A stretch of 64,000 nt of DNA from Haloplanus sp. HW8-1 (GTDB taxonomy: Archaea; Halobacteriota; Halobacteria; Halobacteriales; Haloferacaceae): the NCBI RefSeq assembly GCF_023703795.1, contig NZ_CP098518.1, positions 930,001 to 994,000 on the forward strand, in the 5' to 3' direction. A model generated the notes under the pieces. It was given only the letters and a program-made list of their open reading frames with translations. It searched no databases and had not been told where the DNA came from. Made by a program: the position numbers and the translations under genes. This document shows positions 21,113 through 31,012 of the stretch, piece after piece. Each line of letters opens with the position of its first letter. Position 1 is the first letter of the stretch.

Positions 21113-22666
21113 TCAGTCGGGCCGCGGGAGTTCGACGTAGAACACGACACCGCTCGGATCGTTGGCTTCGGCCCACACGCGGCCGTCGTACCTGTCGACG
21201 AGGATGTCGACGATGGAGAGTCCGAACCCGCCCCAGTCGCGACTGTGTTCGAATCCGCCGCCGTCGAACAGCGCGTCGCGCCGCGCCGCCGGGATGCCGC
21301 GCCCATCGTCGGCGATGCTCACCGTCACCGTCTCCGCGTCCGCTTCGATACCGACGCTCACCCGGAGCGACTCGGGATCGTTGTGTTTGCACGCGTTCGT
21401 CAGGAGGTGATCGAACACCGTCTCCAGCATGTCGTCGGCGCGGACGCGGAGGTCGGCGTCCGGCGGGGATATCTCGACGGTCGCCGTGGGATACGACTCC
21501 CGAACGCTCTCGACCGCCGCCAAGAGCGGGTCGGCGATGAGGACTCGACGCTCGCTCGACTCGCCGGTCACGTCGGCCGCGAGGCGCCGTGCGGTCTGGA
21601 CGAGGTCGACGATCTCCTCGCTCAGGTGGCGGGCCACGTCGACGTCTTCACGTCGATCCGACGGAACGGCGGCGGCGAGCGAGTCGAGTTTCGCCAACAC
21701 GAGGTTCATGCCGTTGAGGACGTTGTGACGGAGCAGTCGGTTCAGGAACTCGATCCGGGCACGCTCCTCGGCGAGTTCGTGCTCGCGTTGCGTGCGCTCG
21801 GTCACGTCTCGCAGCGCCGAGAGGTGACGTCCCGGGAGGACGTTCGCGGTGGCGGCGAAGGCGACCGTTCGGGTCTCGCCGTCAGGACGGACGAGGTCGA
21901 CCTCGCCGCGCTGACCACCGGCCTCGAGAAACGTCGACCACTGTGCCCCAGTGCTCGCGTCCTCGGGCATGAAGTCCTCGATCCGCTTTCCCACCAGTTC
22001 CGTCCGCGAGAGGCCGAACAGCTCTGCGGCTGCGGGGTTGGCGGCCACGTACCGTCCCCGGTCGTCCGTGATGACGAGTGCGTCGAGTGTCCCCTCGAAC
22101 ACCGCCCGGAACTGGCGCTCCTGTTCGCTCAGCCGCCGGTGGCGACGCCGGGAACGCACGTCGTACCGACTGACGAGCAAGCCGGCGACGGCGCCGGTCG
22201 CGGCCACGTCGTAGGCGAGAAACAGCGGCGACTCGACGACGTGGCCGTGAGCGACGTGCGCGGTGAGCACGTACAGCGAGACGGCTCCGGAGGCCGCGAG
22301 ACCGGTCACGACCCAGAACGCCGTCACCAGCGGCGCCGTGCCATCGTCGCTTCCCCAGCGGAGCCACAGCCCCGTCAGAAGCAACACGGCACCAAAGGAA
22401 AGCGGCAGCAGGTCGCCGGCGACGGAATCGACGGTCGTGGCGTGTCGTGCGGCGTGGAGCACCGGAATCCCCATCAGAAAGAGCCCAACGCCGGCCACGG
22501 CACCGCTTCCGAGACGCCGCCGCCAGGGTACCGGCACGTCGTCGACGACCGCCCCCAGCCACCCGATCAACCCCGCCCGCCGGGGGTGCTCGCCGAGACG
22601 GGTGGTGAAGTCGCCTCCGACGGGCTCTCCGACGCGGTCGTCGGCGTTCCCGTGTCGTTCGCTCAC
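21113..22666 (-). CDS. Membrane PAS-domain sensor histidine kinase
   Basis: Protein of 517 residues. About five hydrophobic segments fill residues 45-165 and form a membrane sensor. A PAS domain follows (FRAVFEGTLDALVITDDRGR to LSALRDVTER), then the dimerisation helix with the phospho-acceptor His in FLNRLLRHNVLNGMN. The ATP-binding domain shows the N box (LLTNACKHNDPE), the G1 box (IADDGRGIPAARRD) and the G2 region (WGGFGLSIVDILVDRY). The H box RHNVLN is typical of the haloarchaeal kinase group. No response regulator lies next to it, so it is an orphan kinase; its signal is unknown. Confidence 0.9.
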   Translation of the reverse strand: MSERHGNADDRVGEPVGGDFTTRLGEHPRRAGLIGWLGAVVDDVPVPWRRRLGSGAVAGVGLFLMGIPVLHAARHATTVDSVAGDLLPLSFGAVLLLTGLWLRWGSDDGTAPLVTAFWVVTGLAASGAVSLYVLTAHVAHGHVVESPLFLAYDVAATGAVAGLLVSRYDVRSRRRHRRLSEQERQFRAVFEGTLDALVITDDRGRYVAANPAAAELFGLSRTELVGKRIEDFMPEDASTGAQWSTFLEAGGQRGEVDLVRPDGETRTVAFAATANVLPGRHLSALRDVTERTQREHELAEERARIEFLNRLLRHNVLNGMNLVLAKLDSLAAAVPSDRREDVDVARHLSEEIVDLVQTARRLAADVTGESSERRVLIADPLLAAVESVRESYPTATVEISPPDADLRVRADDMLETVFDHLLTNACKHNDPESLRVSVGIEADAETVTVSIADDGRGIPAARRDALFDGGGFEHSRDWGGFGLSIVDILVDRYDGRVWAEANDPSGVVFYVELPRPD

Positions 22667-22735
22667 GGGAGTGGCGTTCGAAGGGCCGCCGTATATGCGT
22701 ATTGAACTTCGACGGGGCGGAATCCGGGCGCTTGG

Positions 22736-22984
22736 TCAGAACCGGTCGGTGCGGCCGGACGCGGTCCAGGCGTCGGTCGGCACGTTTCCGGGGACGCGGA
22801 CCGACCGGTGCTGGAGCCCCTCGATCCGCCCGGCGAACGTCCAGGGATCCGTGGTCCGGGCGTCGTCGGACGACTCCGCGGCCGCCGCCGCGGCGAGATA
22901 GCCGTCGCGGACGTGTGCTCCGACCGCGGCGGCGATGGCGGCAGCCTCGTCGTCGGTCGCGTCGTCGGGAATCTCTACGTGCAT
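22736..22984 (-). CDS. pccX: Small subunit of acyl-CoA/propionyl-CoA carboxylase (PccX-like)
   Basis: Protein of 82 residues starting [20 protein letters not shown], with an [19 protein letters not shown] helix and a [21 protein letters not shown]-terminal part. The short length, acidic helix and WxxAGR-like end fit the accessory epsilon-like subunit described in Haloferax mediterranei (PccX), which is needed for activity of the PccA-PccB carboxylase. The start codon lies 1 base after the pccB stop, so the two are co-translated. The partner biotin carboxylase subunit is not in this window. Confidence 0.78.
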   Translation of the reverse strand: MHVEIPDDATDDEAAAIAAAVGAHVRDGYLAAAAAAESSDDARTTDPWTFAGRIEGLQHRSVRVPGNVPTDAWTASGRTDRF

Positions 22985-22985
22985 C

Positions 22986-24536
22986 TCAGATCGGGATGTT
23001 ACCGTGTTTCTTTTCGGGGTTCGACACCCGCTTGGTGGTGAGCATCCCGAGGTCGTCGACCAGTCGCGACCGGGTGTTCTGGGGTTCGATCACGTCGTCG
23101 ATGAACCCGCGGTCCGCGGCCGTGTAGGGGTTGGCGAACTCCTCGCGGTACTCGTCGACGAGACCCTGACGCCGAGCCTCGGGATCGTCGGCGTCGGCGA
23201 GTTCGTCGCTGTAGAGGATGTTCACGGCCCCCTCCGGCCCCATCACGGCGAGTTCTGAGGACGGCCACGCGTAGTTCACGTCCGCGCCGAGGTGTTTCGA
23301 CGCCATGACGCAGTAGGCGCCGCCGTAGGCCTTACGCGTGATGACGGTGAGCAGTGGAACGGTCGCCTCGGAGTAGGCGTACAGAAGCTTCGCGCCGTGG
23401 CGGATGATCCCCCGGTGTTCCTGGTCGGTGCCGGGCATGTATCCGGGCACGTCGACGAAGGTGAGGATCGGAACGTTGAACGCGTCACAGAAGCGGACGA
23501 ACCGCGAGGCCTTCATGCTGGCGTCGACGGTGAGCGTCCCGGCGTTCGACCGGGGTTGGTTGGCGACCAGACCGACCGAACGCCCGTCGAGACGGCCGAA
23601 CCCGACGACGACGTTTTTCGCCCAGTCGCCGTGGATCTCGAAGAATGAGCCCTCGTCGACGATGGCGTCGATCACGTCGGTCATGTCGTAGGGTTTCTGT
23701 GGCTGATCGGGCACCACGTCCGTGAGTTCGTCCGCCGAGCGGTCCGGGTCGTCCCAGGGATCGACCCGCGGCGGATCCTCGACGTTGTTCTGGGGGAGAT
23801 AGGAGAGCAGGCGACGGATGTTGTCGAGGGCCGTCTCCTCGTCCTCGAAGGCGCGGTGGGCGACGCCGGTCTCCGAGGCGTGGGTGACCGCCCCGCCGAG
23901 TTCCTCGAAGGTTACCTCCTCGCCGGTGACCGTCTTGATGACGTCCGGCCCGGTGATGAACATGTGGCTCGTGTCCTTCACCATGAAGACGAAGTCGGTG
24001 ATGGCGGGGGAGTAGACCGCACCGCCGGCACAGGGACCCATGATGCCCGAGATCTGGGGCACGACACCGCTTGCCTGCTCGTTGCGGTGGAAGATGTCGG
24101 TGAAGCCGGCGAGGCTCCGGACTCCCTCCTGGATGCGTGCACCCGCGGAGTCGTTGAGGCCGACGATCGGCGCCCCCACGTCCATCGCCTTGTCCATCAC
24201 CTTGCAGATCTTCTCGGACATGACCTCGCCGAGCGACCCGCCGAAGACGGTGAAGTCGTGGGCGAAGACGAACGTCTTGCGGCCGTTCACCTCCCCGTAT
24301 CCGGTGACGACGCCGTCGCCCGGGAGTTTCTTCTCCTCCATGCCGAACTTGTGGATCCGGTGGGTCCGGAACTGGTCGAACTCGGTGAAGGTCCCGTCGT
24401 CGAGGAAGTAGTCGATCCGCTCGCGGGCGGTCATCTTCCCCTTGTCGTGTTGGGACTCGATCCGGTCTTCACCCCCGCCGAGGAGCGCCCGCTCCCGTTT
24501 TTCCCGGAGTTCCTCGATCCGCTCGTCCATGGTCAT
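22986..24536 (-). CDS. pccB: Acyl-CoA carboxylase carboxyltransferase subunit (propionyl-/acetyl-CoA carboxylase beta)
   Basis: Transfers CO2 from carboxybiotin to propionyl- or acetyl-CoA. The 516 residues hold an N-terminal carboxyltransferase half ([53 protein letters not shown]) and a C-terminal half ([77 protein letters not shown]). ATG 24536 is chosen because [14 protein letters not shown] aligns with typical family starts; upstream in-frame sequence is Arg-rich shadow. It is followed directly by pccX. Confidence 0.93.
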   Translation of the reverse strand: MTMDERIEELREKRERALLGGGEDRIESQHDKGKMTARERIDYFLDDGTFTEFDQFRTHRIHKFGMEEKKLPGDGVVTGYGEVNGRKTFVFAHDFTVFGGSLGEVMSEKICKVMDKAMDVGAPIVGLNDSAGARIQEGVRSLAGFTDIFHRNEQASGVVPQISGIMGPCAGGAVYSPAITDFVFMVKDTSHMFITGPDVIKTVTGEEVTFEELGGAVTHASETGVAHRAFEDEETALDNIRRLLSYLPQNNVEDPPRVDPWDDPDRSADELTDVVPDQPQKPYDMTDVIDAIVDEGSFFEIHGDWAKNVVVGFGRLDGRSVGLVANQPRSNAGTLTVDASMKASRFVRFCDAFNVPILTFVDVPGYMPGTDQEHRGIIRHGAKLLYAYSEATVPLLTVITRKAYGGAYCVMASKHLGADVNYAWPSSELAVMGPEGAVNILYSDELADADDPEARRQGLVDEYREEFANPYTAADRGFIDDVIEPQNTRSRLVDDLGMLTTKRVSNPEKKHGNIPI

Positions 24537-24597
24537 GGCCGACCACCTATCATTGTCCACAAAAGGTCCGACCGGCGGCAAAAGGATTCCGCCGCGC

Positions 24598-26016
24598 TCA
24601 CACCGCCGCGCGACCACGCCGCAGGCCGAGAAGCGCCAGACCGACGACGGCGACGGCGGCGCCGGCGGTCGGCCAGAATCCGACACGGGTGTCGACCCCG
24701 AGCGTCGTCAGCAGCGTAAACACCAGAAAGAGGGGAATCGCGACGCCGATGGCCAACAGCCACGGGATCCCGAGCCGTCGCGACAGCGGCCCAGCGCCCG
24801 TCGCGTACTCCGCGACCGCGTCGCGCCCAAGGACCCACCCCGCGAACAGCAGGAAGGCGATCAGCCCCCCGGTGAGCAACAGGTCGACCAGCGTGCCGGC
24901 GACGAAGTCGAAAAGCGACGGTCGAAACGCGGTGATCGTCCCGGTCGTCGCGATGAGTGCCAGGAGCACGCCGACTGCTTTCCGGCGCGACCATCCTCGT
25001 TCGTCGACGAGGATGGAGACCGGAATCTCCAGCATGCTGATCGAACTCGACAGCGCGGCGAAGGCGACCACGCCGAAAAACAGGACGGCGAGGAGCCCGC
25101 CGCCGGGCAGCGCCGCGAACGCACCGGCGATGCCGACGAACAGCGCACCCGGGCCGCCGCTCCCGGGATCGATCCCCTGCGAGAAGAGCAGCGGGAAGAC
25201 CACGAGCCCCGCGAGGACGCCCACACCCGTGTTGAGCAGGGCGATGACCGACCCGTCGAACGGCAGCGATCGATTCTCGTCGATGTAGGAGGCGTACGTG
25301 ATCATGGTGCCGGCACCGACCGAGAGGGTAAACAGCGCCTGTCCGGCGGCGGGACCGAGGATCGAAAAGAAGTTCCTACGGATGGTTTCGAGGTCGAAAG
25401 AGAGAAAGAAGTCGTACCCGGCACCGGCGCCCGCCCGCGTCGACACCCAGACGGCCATCCCGACCAGAAGCGCGAGGACGGCGGGCATCATCACCTTCGT
25501 CCCGAGTTCGATTCCGCGGCGGACTCCACCGAGGACGATCAGGCCGGTGAGCGCGAGAAAGAGGAGGTGGAAGCCGGCGGCCTCGACGCCGAAGGAGATC
25601 GACTCGAAGTAGGGTCCTGGATCGGCGAGGTATGCCGCGCCGTCGGTGACGGCACCGACGATCGAAACCAGCAGGTACCGCAGGATCCAGCCGCCGCCGA
25701 CGCTATAAAAGGAGAGAAGCGCGACGCCGGTGATCGCCGAGATGCCGCCGACGGCGGCCCAGCGTCGCGAACCGGAGAGGTCACCGAGGGCGCCGACTGG
25801 GTTGCGCCGCGCCCGCCGTCCGATGACGAACTCGCCCAGGAGGCCGGGCACCCCGACCGCCAGCACGACGACCAGATAGACGAGCAGGAAGGCGCTGCCG
25901 CCGTTCTCGGCGGTCATCCATGGAAAGCGCCAGATGTTCCCCAGGCCTACCGCGCTTCCCGCGGCGGCCAGGATGAAGCCCGTTCTCGTCCCCCACGTCT
26001 CTCGTGTCATTACCAC
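24598..26016 (-). CDS. Sodium-dependent transporter, NSS/SNF family (copy 1)
   Basis: Neurotransmitter:sodium symporter family, 472 residues, about 12 membrane helices, LeuT-like fold. The signature first helix [20 protein letters not shown] is present, as is [11 protein letters not shown] in the third helix and [15 protein letters not shown] in the sixth to seventh region. Members import amino acids or related compounds with Na+. It is in tandem with a paralogue that follows on the same strand; the two are clearly divergent and may differ in substrate. The C-terminal helix is hydrophobic with an Arg-rich end. Confidence 0.92.
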   Translation of the reverse strand: MVMTRETWGTRTGFILAAAGSAVGLGNIWRFPWMTAENGGSAFLLVYLVVVLAVGVPGLLGEFVIGRRARRNPVGALGDLSGSRRWAAVGGISAITGVALLSFYSVGGGWILRYLLVSIVGAVTDGAAYLADPGPYFESISFGVEAAGFHLLFLALTGLIVLGGVRRGIELGTKVMMPAVLALLVGMAVWVSTRAGAGAGYDFFLSFDLETIRRNFFSILGPAAGQALFTLSVGAGTMITYASYIDENRSLPFDGSVIALLNTGVGVLAGLVVFPLLFSQGIDPGSGGPGALFVGIAGAFAALPGGGLLAVLFFGVVAFAALSSSISMLEIPVSILVDERGWSRRKAVGVLLALIATTGTITAFRPSLFDFVAGTLVDLLLTGGLIAFLLFAGWVLGRDAVAEYATGAGPLSRRLGIPWLLAIGVAIPLFLVFTLLTTLGVDTRVGFWPTAGAAVAVVGLALLGLRRGRAAV

Positions 26017-26069
26017 ACCCTGCGTGGATGCCCGTGAAGTGGGTTTCGAGTCCGAAGCCGTCAGTCAGG

Positions 26070-27407
26070 TTAGACCAGCGGTGCCGCGAGCAGTCCCGCC
26101 TTGACCGCGAGGCTCTGGAGGCCGAGCAGGAGCGTCGCCAGCACGCCCAACGGGACGAGCGTGCGGACGAACAGGAGCCACGCGACGGCGCCCGACTCGC
26201 TCAGGCCGGTCCCGCGTCGGAGTTCGGCGACGGCGTCGTCGGTGTCCACCCAGCCGACAAAGAGGAGCAGGCAGAGCACCGACAGCGGAAGCAGGAGGTT
26301 GTAGGCGACGGCGTTGTACCACGAGAGGATGGGAACCCCCAGTGCGCTCGGCACGCCCAGAAGGAAGATGGCGACGCCGAGGGAGACGGCGAGCGTCGAG
26401 CGCGAGCGGTCGGTATTGTCGACGAGGTAGGACGTCACCACTTCGAGGAGGCTGATCGCGGAGGAGAGCGCGGCCAGCAGGAGGACGACAAAGAAGACGA
26501 CCCCGAGGAGGCGGCCGGCGGGTAGCTGTGCGAACGCGCCGGCGAGGGTGATGAAGGCCGCGCCCAGTCCGCCGCTCCCGGGTTCGATGCCCAGCGAGAA
26601 GAGGATGGGAAAGACGACCAGCCCGGCGAGCAGCCCGACGAACGTGTTGAGGAGGACGATGGTCGCGCCGTCGGCCGGCAACGAGTCGTCGCGCCCGAGA
26701 TACGAGGCGTAGGTGATCATCGCGCCCATCCCGAGCGAGAGCGTGAAGAAGGCCTGTCCCACGGCGGCGGGGAGGATGGTTCCGAAGTTCGCGATCAAGG
26801 CGTCGACGTCCGGCGAGAGGTAGTAGGCGTAGCCCGCGGCGCCGCCGTCGAGCGTCCCCGCCCAGGCGGCCAGGCCGCCGAGCAGGAGAACGATGCTCGG
26901 CACCATCAACTTGGTCGACCGCTCGATGCCGTCCGTGACGCCGAAGGCGACGACGCCGACGGTCAGCGCCATGAAGAGGGCGTGGAAGCCGACCGCCTCG
27001 GGGCCCGCGGCGATGGCGCCAAAGTACGCCTCGGAGCCGGAGAAGTACGCACCGGTGGCGCTCCCGAGGACGTACCGGACCACCCAGCCGCCGACGACGC
27101 TGTAAAAGGAGAGGATCCAGAACGCCGAGACGGTGCCGATGAGTCCCACGATACGCCAGTTACGGTGGCCCAGGCGGGCGAAGGCGTCGATGGGGTTGCG
27201 CTCGGCGCGCCGGCCGACGACGAACTCCGCGAGCATGGCCGGAAAGCCGATCAAGAAGACCGCAGCGAGGTAGACGACGATGAAGGCGGCGCCGCCGTTT
27301 GCTCCCGTCTGGAACGGGAACTGCCAGACGTTGCCCAGTCCGACGGCGCTGCCGACGGCCGCGAGAATGAATCCCACCCGCGTCGCCCACGTCTCTCGTT
27401 GTGACAT
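26070..27407 (-). CDS. Sodium-dependent transporter, NSS/SNF family (copy 2)
   Basis: Paralogue of the neighbouring transporter, 445 residues. The first helix reads [20 protein letters not shown], with Gln replacing Arg in the position that is Arg in copy 1 and in LeuT, where it belongs to the extracellular gate. GAMITYASYLGRDDSL and GGWVVRYVLGS are shared with copy 1. It lies 53 bases from copy 1 on the same strand and is transcribed first. Substrate unknown; the gate change hints at a different specificity. Confidence 0.92.
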   Translation of the reverse strand: MSQRETWATRVGFILAAVGSAVGLGNVWQFPFQTGANGGAAFIVVYLAAVFLIGFPAMLAEFVVGRRAERNPIDAFARLGHRNWRIVGLIGTVSAFWILSFYSVVGGWVVRYVLGSATGAYFSGSEAYFGAIAAGPEAVGFHALFMALTVGVVAFGVTDGIERSTKLMVPSIVLLLGGLAAWAGTLDGGAAGYAYYLSPDVDALIANFGTILPAAVGQAFFTLSLGMGAMITYASYLGRDDSLPADGATIVLLNTFVGLLAGLVVFPILFSLGIEPGSGGLGAAFITLAGAFAQLPAGRLLGVVFFVVLLLAALSSAISLLEVVTSYLVDNTDRSRSTLAVSLGVAIFLLGVPSALGVPILSWYNAVAYNLLLPLSVLCLLLFVGWVDTDDAVAELRRGTGLSESGAVAWLLFVRTLVPLGVLATLLLGLQSLAVKAGLLAAPLV

Positions 27408-27493
27408 GGGCCAGGGGTACCCCCACCACGGAAAAAAGGCTCACGGTCCGCGGCGACGGCTGTCACTGTCGTTACAGGCCGTCAACCCGACGG

Positions 27494-28201
27494 TCAGGCC
27501 TCCCCGTAGACCGGGACTGCGGCCCCGCTCGTCGCCGCCGTGGCCTCCGAGGAGAGCACCAGTACCGTCCGCGCGATGGTCGCGGGGTCGACCCACGCGT
27601 CGTGGTCGGCGTCGGGCATCATCTCCCGGTTCATCGGCGTGTCGATGACACTCGGCATGATCGCGTTCGCCCGCACGACGCCCCGATTCTCCTCGGCGAC
27701 GGTCTCGGTCAGGAGTCGGACACCGGCCTTCGAGGCGCGGTAGGGACCGTCGCCCTCACCCCCCGACAGCGACGACCGCGCCGAGACGCTGACGATCGTC
27801 CCCTCGGTCGCCTGGAGATGTGGGAGCGCGTGTTTCGACGCCAGAAACGCGGTCTTCAGGTTCACGTCGAACAAGAAGTCGAACGTCTCCACGTCCGTCT
27901 CGTGGATCGGCGTCCCTCCGCGCCACGTCCCCGCGACGTTACAGAGGTGATCCAGCCGACCGTGTGTCCCGACGATTTCGTCCAACACCCGCGCCACGTC
28001 GTCCTCGTCGGTGAAATCCCCCTGGTAGTAGTCCACCACGTCCGGGTCGACGAGTGACTCCTCGTCGTCCGGCGCGACGATGTCCGCGCCACAGACGGTC
28101 GCTCCGGCGTCGTCGAAGGCAGTCGCGATCGCGCTCCCGAGCGCACCGCTCGTGCCCGTGACCAGGACCACCCGATCCGTGAAGTCGAAGGATGCCGACA
28201 T
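27494..28201 (-). CDS. Short-chain dehydrogenase/reductase
   Basis: Classical SDR of 235 residues. NAD(P)-binding VTGTSGALGSAIATAFDDAG lies at the N-terminus, an NVAGTW segment replaces the usual NNAG, and the catalytic triad is VSVSARSSLSGG...YRASKAG with Ser, Tyr and Lys. The C-terminal IMPSVIDTPMNREMMPD is typical. An acidic residue after the second strand (GADIVAP) suggests NAD rather than NADP. It is divergent from the VOC protein. Substrate unknown. Confidence 0.88.
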   Translation of the reverse strand: MSASFDFTDRVVLVTGTSGALGSAIATAFDDAGATVCGADIVAPDDEESLVDPDVVDYYQGDFTDEDDVARVLDEIVGTHGRLDHLCNVAGTWRGGTPIHETDVETFDFLFDVNLKTAFLASKHALPHLQATEGTIVSVSARSSLSGGEGDGPYRASKAGVRLLTETVAEENRGVVRANAIMPSVIDTPMNREMMPDADHDAWVDPATIARTVLVLSSEATAATSGAAVPVYGEA

Positions 28202-28287
28202 GCGAAACCGTTCGGAACCGCGACACAAAAGCCCGAGGGAGGACGGCCCGCCGAGGCTATTTGTCGGTGGCGGCCGTCGCGGACGAC

Positions 28288-28686
28288 GTGAACCCCGAAT
28301 CGTTCTTCCACGTCGCACTGAAGGTCGAGGACGTCGACGCGTGTGCCGCGTTCTACCGCGAGCAGTTCGGAGCCGAACTGCTGGAGCGGGGCCACGCCGG
28401 CGACGGGGAGGGGGCGACGGCGGTCGAGCACGCGGCGCTCTCGGTCGCCGACAAGCGCGTCTACCTCTTCGACCGGGCACCCTACGAAGCGGCCGGACTG
28501 ACCGACGACCTACCGACCGGCTTCCTCCATTTCGGGTTCGTCGTCGACGACGTCGAGGCGGCCCACCGGGAACTGGCGGCGTCCGGCGTCGAGTTCCTGA
28601 TGGAGCCGTCCGTCTTCGGCGACCTGAAGATCGCATTCTTCGCCGATCCAGCCGGGGTCCGGATCGAACTCCTCGAACACCGGTGA
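28288..28686 (+). CDS. VOC family (glyoxalase/dioxygenase-like) protein
   Basis: One vicinal-oxygen-chelate unit of about 132 residues: FFHVALKVEDVDACAAFYRE opens the first beta-alpha-beta module, GFLHFGFVVDDVEAAHREL the second, and FFADPAGVRIELLEH closes it, supplying the expected metal-ligand His and Glu positions. The start is uncertain: no ATG lies in frame near the fold, and GTG 28288, GTG 28267 and TTG 28261 are all possible. The nearest preceding conserved residue favours 28288. Substrate unknown. Confidence 0.75.
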   Translation: MNPESFFHVALKVEDVDACAAFYREQFGAELLERGHAGDGEGATAVEHAALSVADKRVYLFDRAPYEAAGLTDDLPTGFLHFGFVVDDVEAAHRELAASGVEFLMEPSVFGDLKIAFFADPAGVRIELLEHR

Positions 28687-28737
28687 CGCGACCGCCGCGA
28701 TCGGCCCGCACCCGCCGCGGGTGTGGCGGAGCGGCGC

Positions 28738-29700
28738 TCAGGGCGTCACGACTAGCTTCCCGAGGACGCTGTCTTCCATCACGTCTCGCTGGGCGTCGGC
28801 CACGTCGTCGAGGTCGTACGTGCGCGCCACCTCGATGTCGAGGTCGCCCGTCCCGAGCAGGGAGGCGACCCGCGCGAGCGGATCGCTCAGGTTGGGCGTG
28901 TTGAACATACTCATGAACTGGTAGGTGAGGTCCTTCCCGCGGGCGACGCCGTCGTTCGTGAAGCCGACGGCGGGGTCGTTCTCGCCGATGCCGACGATCC
29001 GGCCGTCGTGGGCGGCCACGTCGGCGTCGAACTGCAGGTAGTCGTCGAGGCGGTGATCGAGGATCACGTCCGGTCCCCCGGCGCTCGCCTCGGTCACGGC
29101 CGCTCGGAGGTCGTCCCGTGCGTAGTCGAGGACGGTGTCGGCTCCCAACTCGTCGAGTCGGTCGTGGTACGCGGGGTCGGCGGTGGCGACGACCCGTGCA
29201 CCCGCGGCCGCAGCCACCTGTACCGCCGCGTGGCCGACGCCCCCGCTTCCGCCGTGGATCAGCGCCGTCTCGACGGGTTCGAGTCCCGCGTGGTCGATCA
29301 GCGCCCGCCACGCCGTGACCGCGGCGACGCCCGCGCCGCCGGCGGCGACGGGGTCGACACCCGACGGGAGCACTGCGAACCGGTCGTCCGGCACCGCCAC
29401 GTACTCGGCACAGCCGCCGTAGTGGTCCTTGCTCAATCCCGTCGCGACGACGGCGTCGCCCACGCTCGCGCCCGCCACGGCGTCGCCGACGGCGACCACC
29501 TCGCCCGCGGCGTCGACGCCGGGGATCATCGGGAGCGTGAACGGTTCGTAGGAGCCCTCGCGGAAGTAGGTGTCAACGGGGTTGATCCCCGCAGCCGCCA
29601 CTTGGAGCAGTATCTCGTCGGGGGCCGGTTCGGACCGGTCGACGTCGTCGACTCGCAGTACTTCGGGACCGCCGTGTTCGTGGTATCGAACCGCGCGCAT
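28738..29700 (-). CDS. Quinone oxidoreductase / zinc-independent alcohol dehydrogenase-like
   Basis: MDR superfamily, 320 residues. The N-terminal catalytic domain reads MRAVRYHEHGGPEVLRVDDV and contains AAGINPVDTYFREG and PMIPGVDAAGEVVAVGDAV; the NADPH-binding motif GGSGGVGHAAVQVA lies near residue 150. The zinc-binding Cys set of alcohol dehydrogenases is missing, which fits a zeta-crystallin-type quinone reductase. ATG 29700 is the start because MRAVRYHEHG is the canonical beginning; upstream sequence is unrelated. It follows the nitrate reductase operon on the same strand after an 82-base gap. Confidence 0.87.
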   Translation of the reverse strand: MRAVRYHEHGGPEVLRVDDVDRSEPAPDEILLQVAAAGINPVDTYFREGSYEPFTLPMIPGVDAAGEVVAVGDAVAGASVGDAVVATGLSKDHYGGCAEYVAVPDDRFAVLPSGVDPVAAGGAGVAAVTAWRALIDHAGLEPVETALIHGGSGGVGHAAVQVAAAAGARVVATADPAYHDRLDELGADTVLDYARDDLRAAVTEASAGGPDVILDHRLDDYLQFDADVAAHDGRIVGIGENDPAVGFTNDGVARGKDLTYQFMSMFNTPNLSDPLARVASLLGTGDLDIEVARTYDLDDVADAQRDVMEDSVLGKLVVTP

Positions 29701-29782
29701 GGGGGGGCGTAGGCGGAGCGGCCGAATAAAGCCACGCAGTCCCTGCCTCGGCGTCGCCGCCGAACGGTCCGTCTCCCAGGGG

Positions 29783-31012
29783 TTACTTGACCGTCTCCAG
29801 CACCCAGTCGTCCGGCGTCGCACGTCGCACCTGGACGTCGAACGACTCGCGTGACTCGTCGGCGACGCGACTCAGGAAGTCGCCGACCGGCGTCGGATCG
29901 CGGTCGCTGACGAGGACGAACCGGTCGCCAGCCGCCAGCGACTCGAAGCGGTCCCGAACCCGTTCCTTTCGCTCCTGCGGTGCGACCCCGCGGATGTCGA
30001 CGGCGTCGTCCGGCACGTCCACCTCGCCCGCGCCGTCGAGGGCGTCGCGAACCCGTTCTCCGAGGTCTGCCACCGCGGCGGGCACGTCGGCGGGGGCCGG
30101 CCGTCCCTGCAGGTCCTGCGTGAAGGGCAGTTCCGCGAGGACGGGCGCGTCGAACCCGTCGAGGGCAGTCTCGTCGAACAGGTCGTTCGACTCGCCACAG
30201 CAGTTACAGACGTATTCGGCCATGTTGACCACGGCGCCGAGGACCGGCACGTCGTTGTCTCGGAACAGTTCCACGGTCCGTTCGGTGTCGCTGACGGCGG
30301 CGTGAAACGGCGTCGTGACGACGACGACGCCGTCGACTGGCACCTCCTGGAGCGTCGTGAGCACCACGTCGCCGGTTCCCGGCGGCAGGTCAACTACCAA
30401 GACGTCGTCGTTGCGCCACGCCGTGTTCCCGAAGAGATCCGAAAGCGCGTCGTGGGCCATCGCGCCCCGCCAGGCGAGGGGTGCGCCGGACTCCATCAGG
30501 CCGACGCTCATCACGTCCATCCCGTCGCGGCGGATCGGGAGGGGGTCGCCCTCCTCGCTGGAGCGCACCGGCCCGCTCACGTCGAGTAGCCTCGGCACGT
30601 TCGGGCCGTGAATGTCGGCGTCGAACAGCGCCACCTCGGCGTCCGCCGCGAGCGTACAGGCCAGGTGGGTCGCCACCGTCGACTTCCCGACGCCGCCTTT
30701 CGCGCTCGCGACGGCGATCACGTGGTCGAACGCCTCGACCCGGGCGCTGTCCTCGCTCGACGGTGCCGCCTGCTCGACGTGGACGCTCTCGACGCCCTCG
30801 ACGTCGTCGACGGCCCGCAAGGTCGCTTCGATCACCCCCTGTCCGGTTTCCTCGTCGACGGCCGTCAGGTCGGTCTCGACCGTCACGTCGCCGTCGTCGA
30901 CGGTCAGGTTCTCGACGAAGCCGGCCTCGAAGACCGAGAGGTCGGCCGCCGGATCGCGAACGGTTCGCAGCGCCGCTTCGACGCGGTCTTTGAGTGTCGT
31001 GGTGTCGGTCAT
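29783..31012 (-). CDS. Mrp/NBP35-type P-loop ATPase fused to a DUF2249 domain, in the nar operon
   Basis: Protein of 409 residues in three parts. Residues 1-80 resemble the MIP18/DUF59 domain (LRTVRDPAADLSVFEAGFVE). About 90-330 form the Mrp ATPase: AVASAKGGVGKSTVATHLAC (deviant Walker A), FDADIHGPNVPRLLD, LPPGTGDVVLTTLQ, and the metal-binding YVCNCCGESN. Residues about 338-409 look like DUF2249, with VDIRGVAPQERKERV, LAAGDRFVLVSDRDPTP and a DDWVLETVK end. The Mrp part fits Fe-S cluster carriers; DUF2249 recurs in respiratory and denitrification gene sets. A second Mrp without the extension lies at 59513. It is the last gene of the nar operon and overlaps the HEAT gene by 4 bases. Confidence 0.85.
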   Translation of the reverse strand: MTDTTTLKDRVEAALRTVRDPAADLSVFEAGFVENLTVDDGDVTVETDLTAVDEETGQGVIEATLRAVDDVEGVESVHVEQAAPSSEDSARVEAFDHVIAVASAKGGVGKSTVATHLACTLAADAEVALFDADIHGPNVPRLLDVSGPVRSSEEGDPLPIRRDGMDVMSVGLMESGAPLAWRGAMAHDALSDLFGNTAWRNDDVLVVDLPPGTGDVVLTTLQEVPVDGVVVVTTPFHAAVSDTERTVELFRDNDVPVLGAVVNMAEYVCNCCGESNDLFDETALDGFDAPVLAELPFTQDLQGRPAPADVPAAVADLGERVRDALDGAGEVDVPDDAVDIRGVAPQERKERVRDRFESLAAGDRFVLVSDRDPTPVGDFLSRVADESRESFDVQVRRATPDDWVLETVK

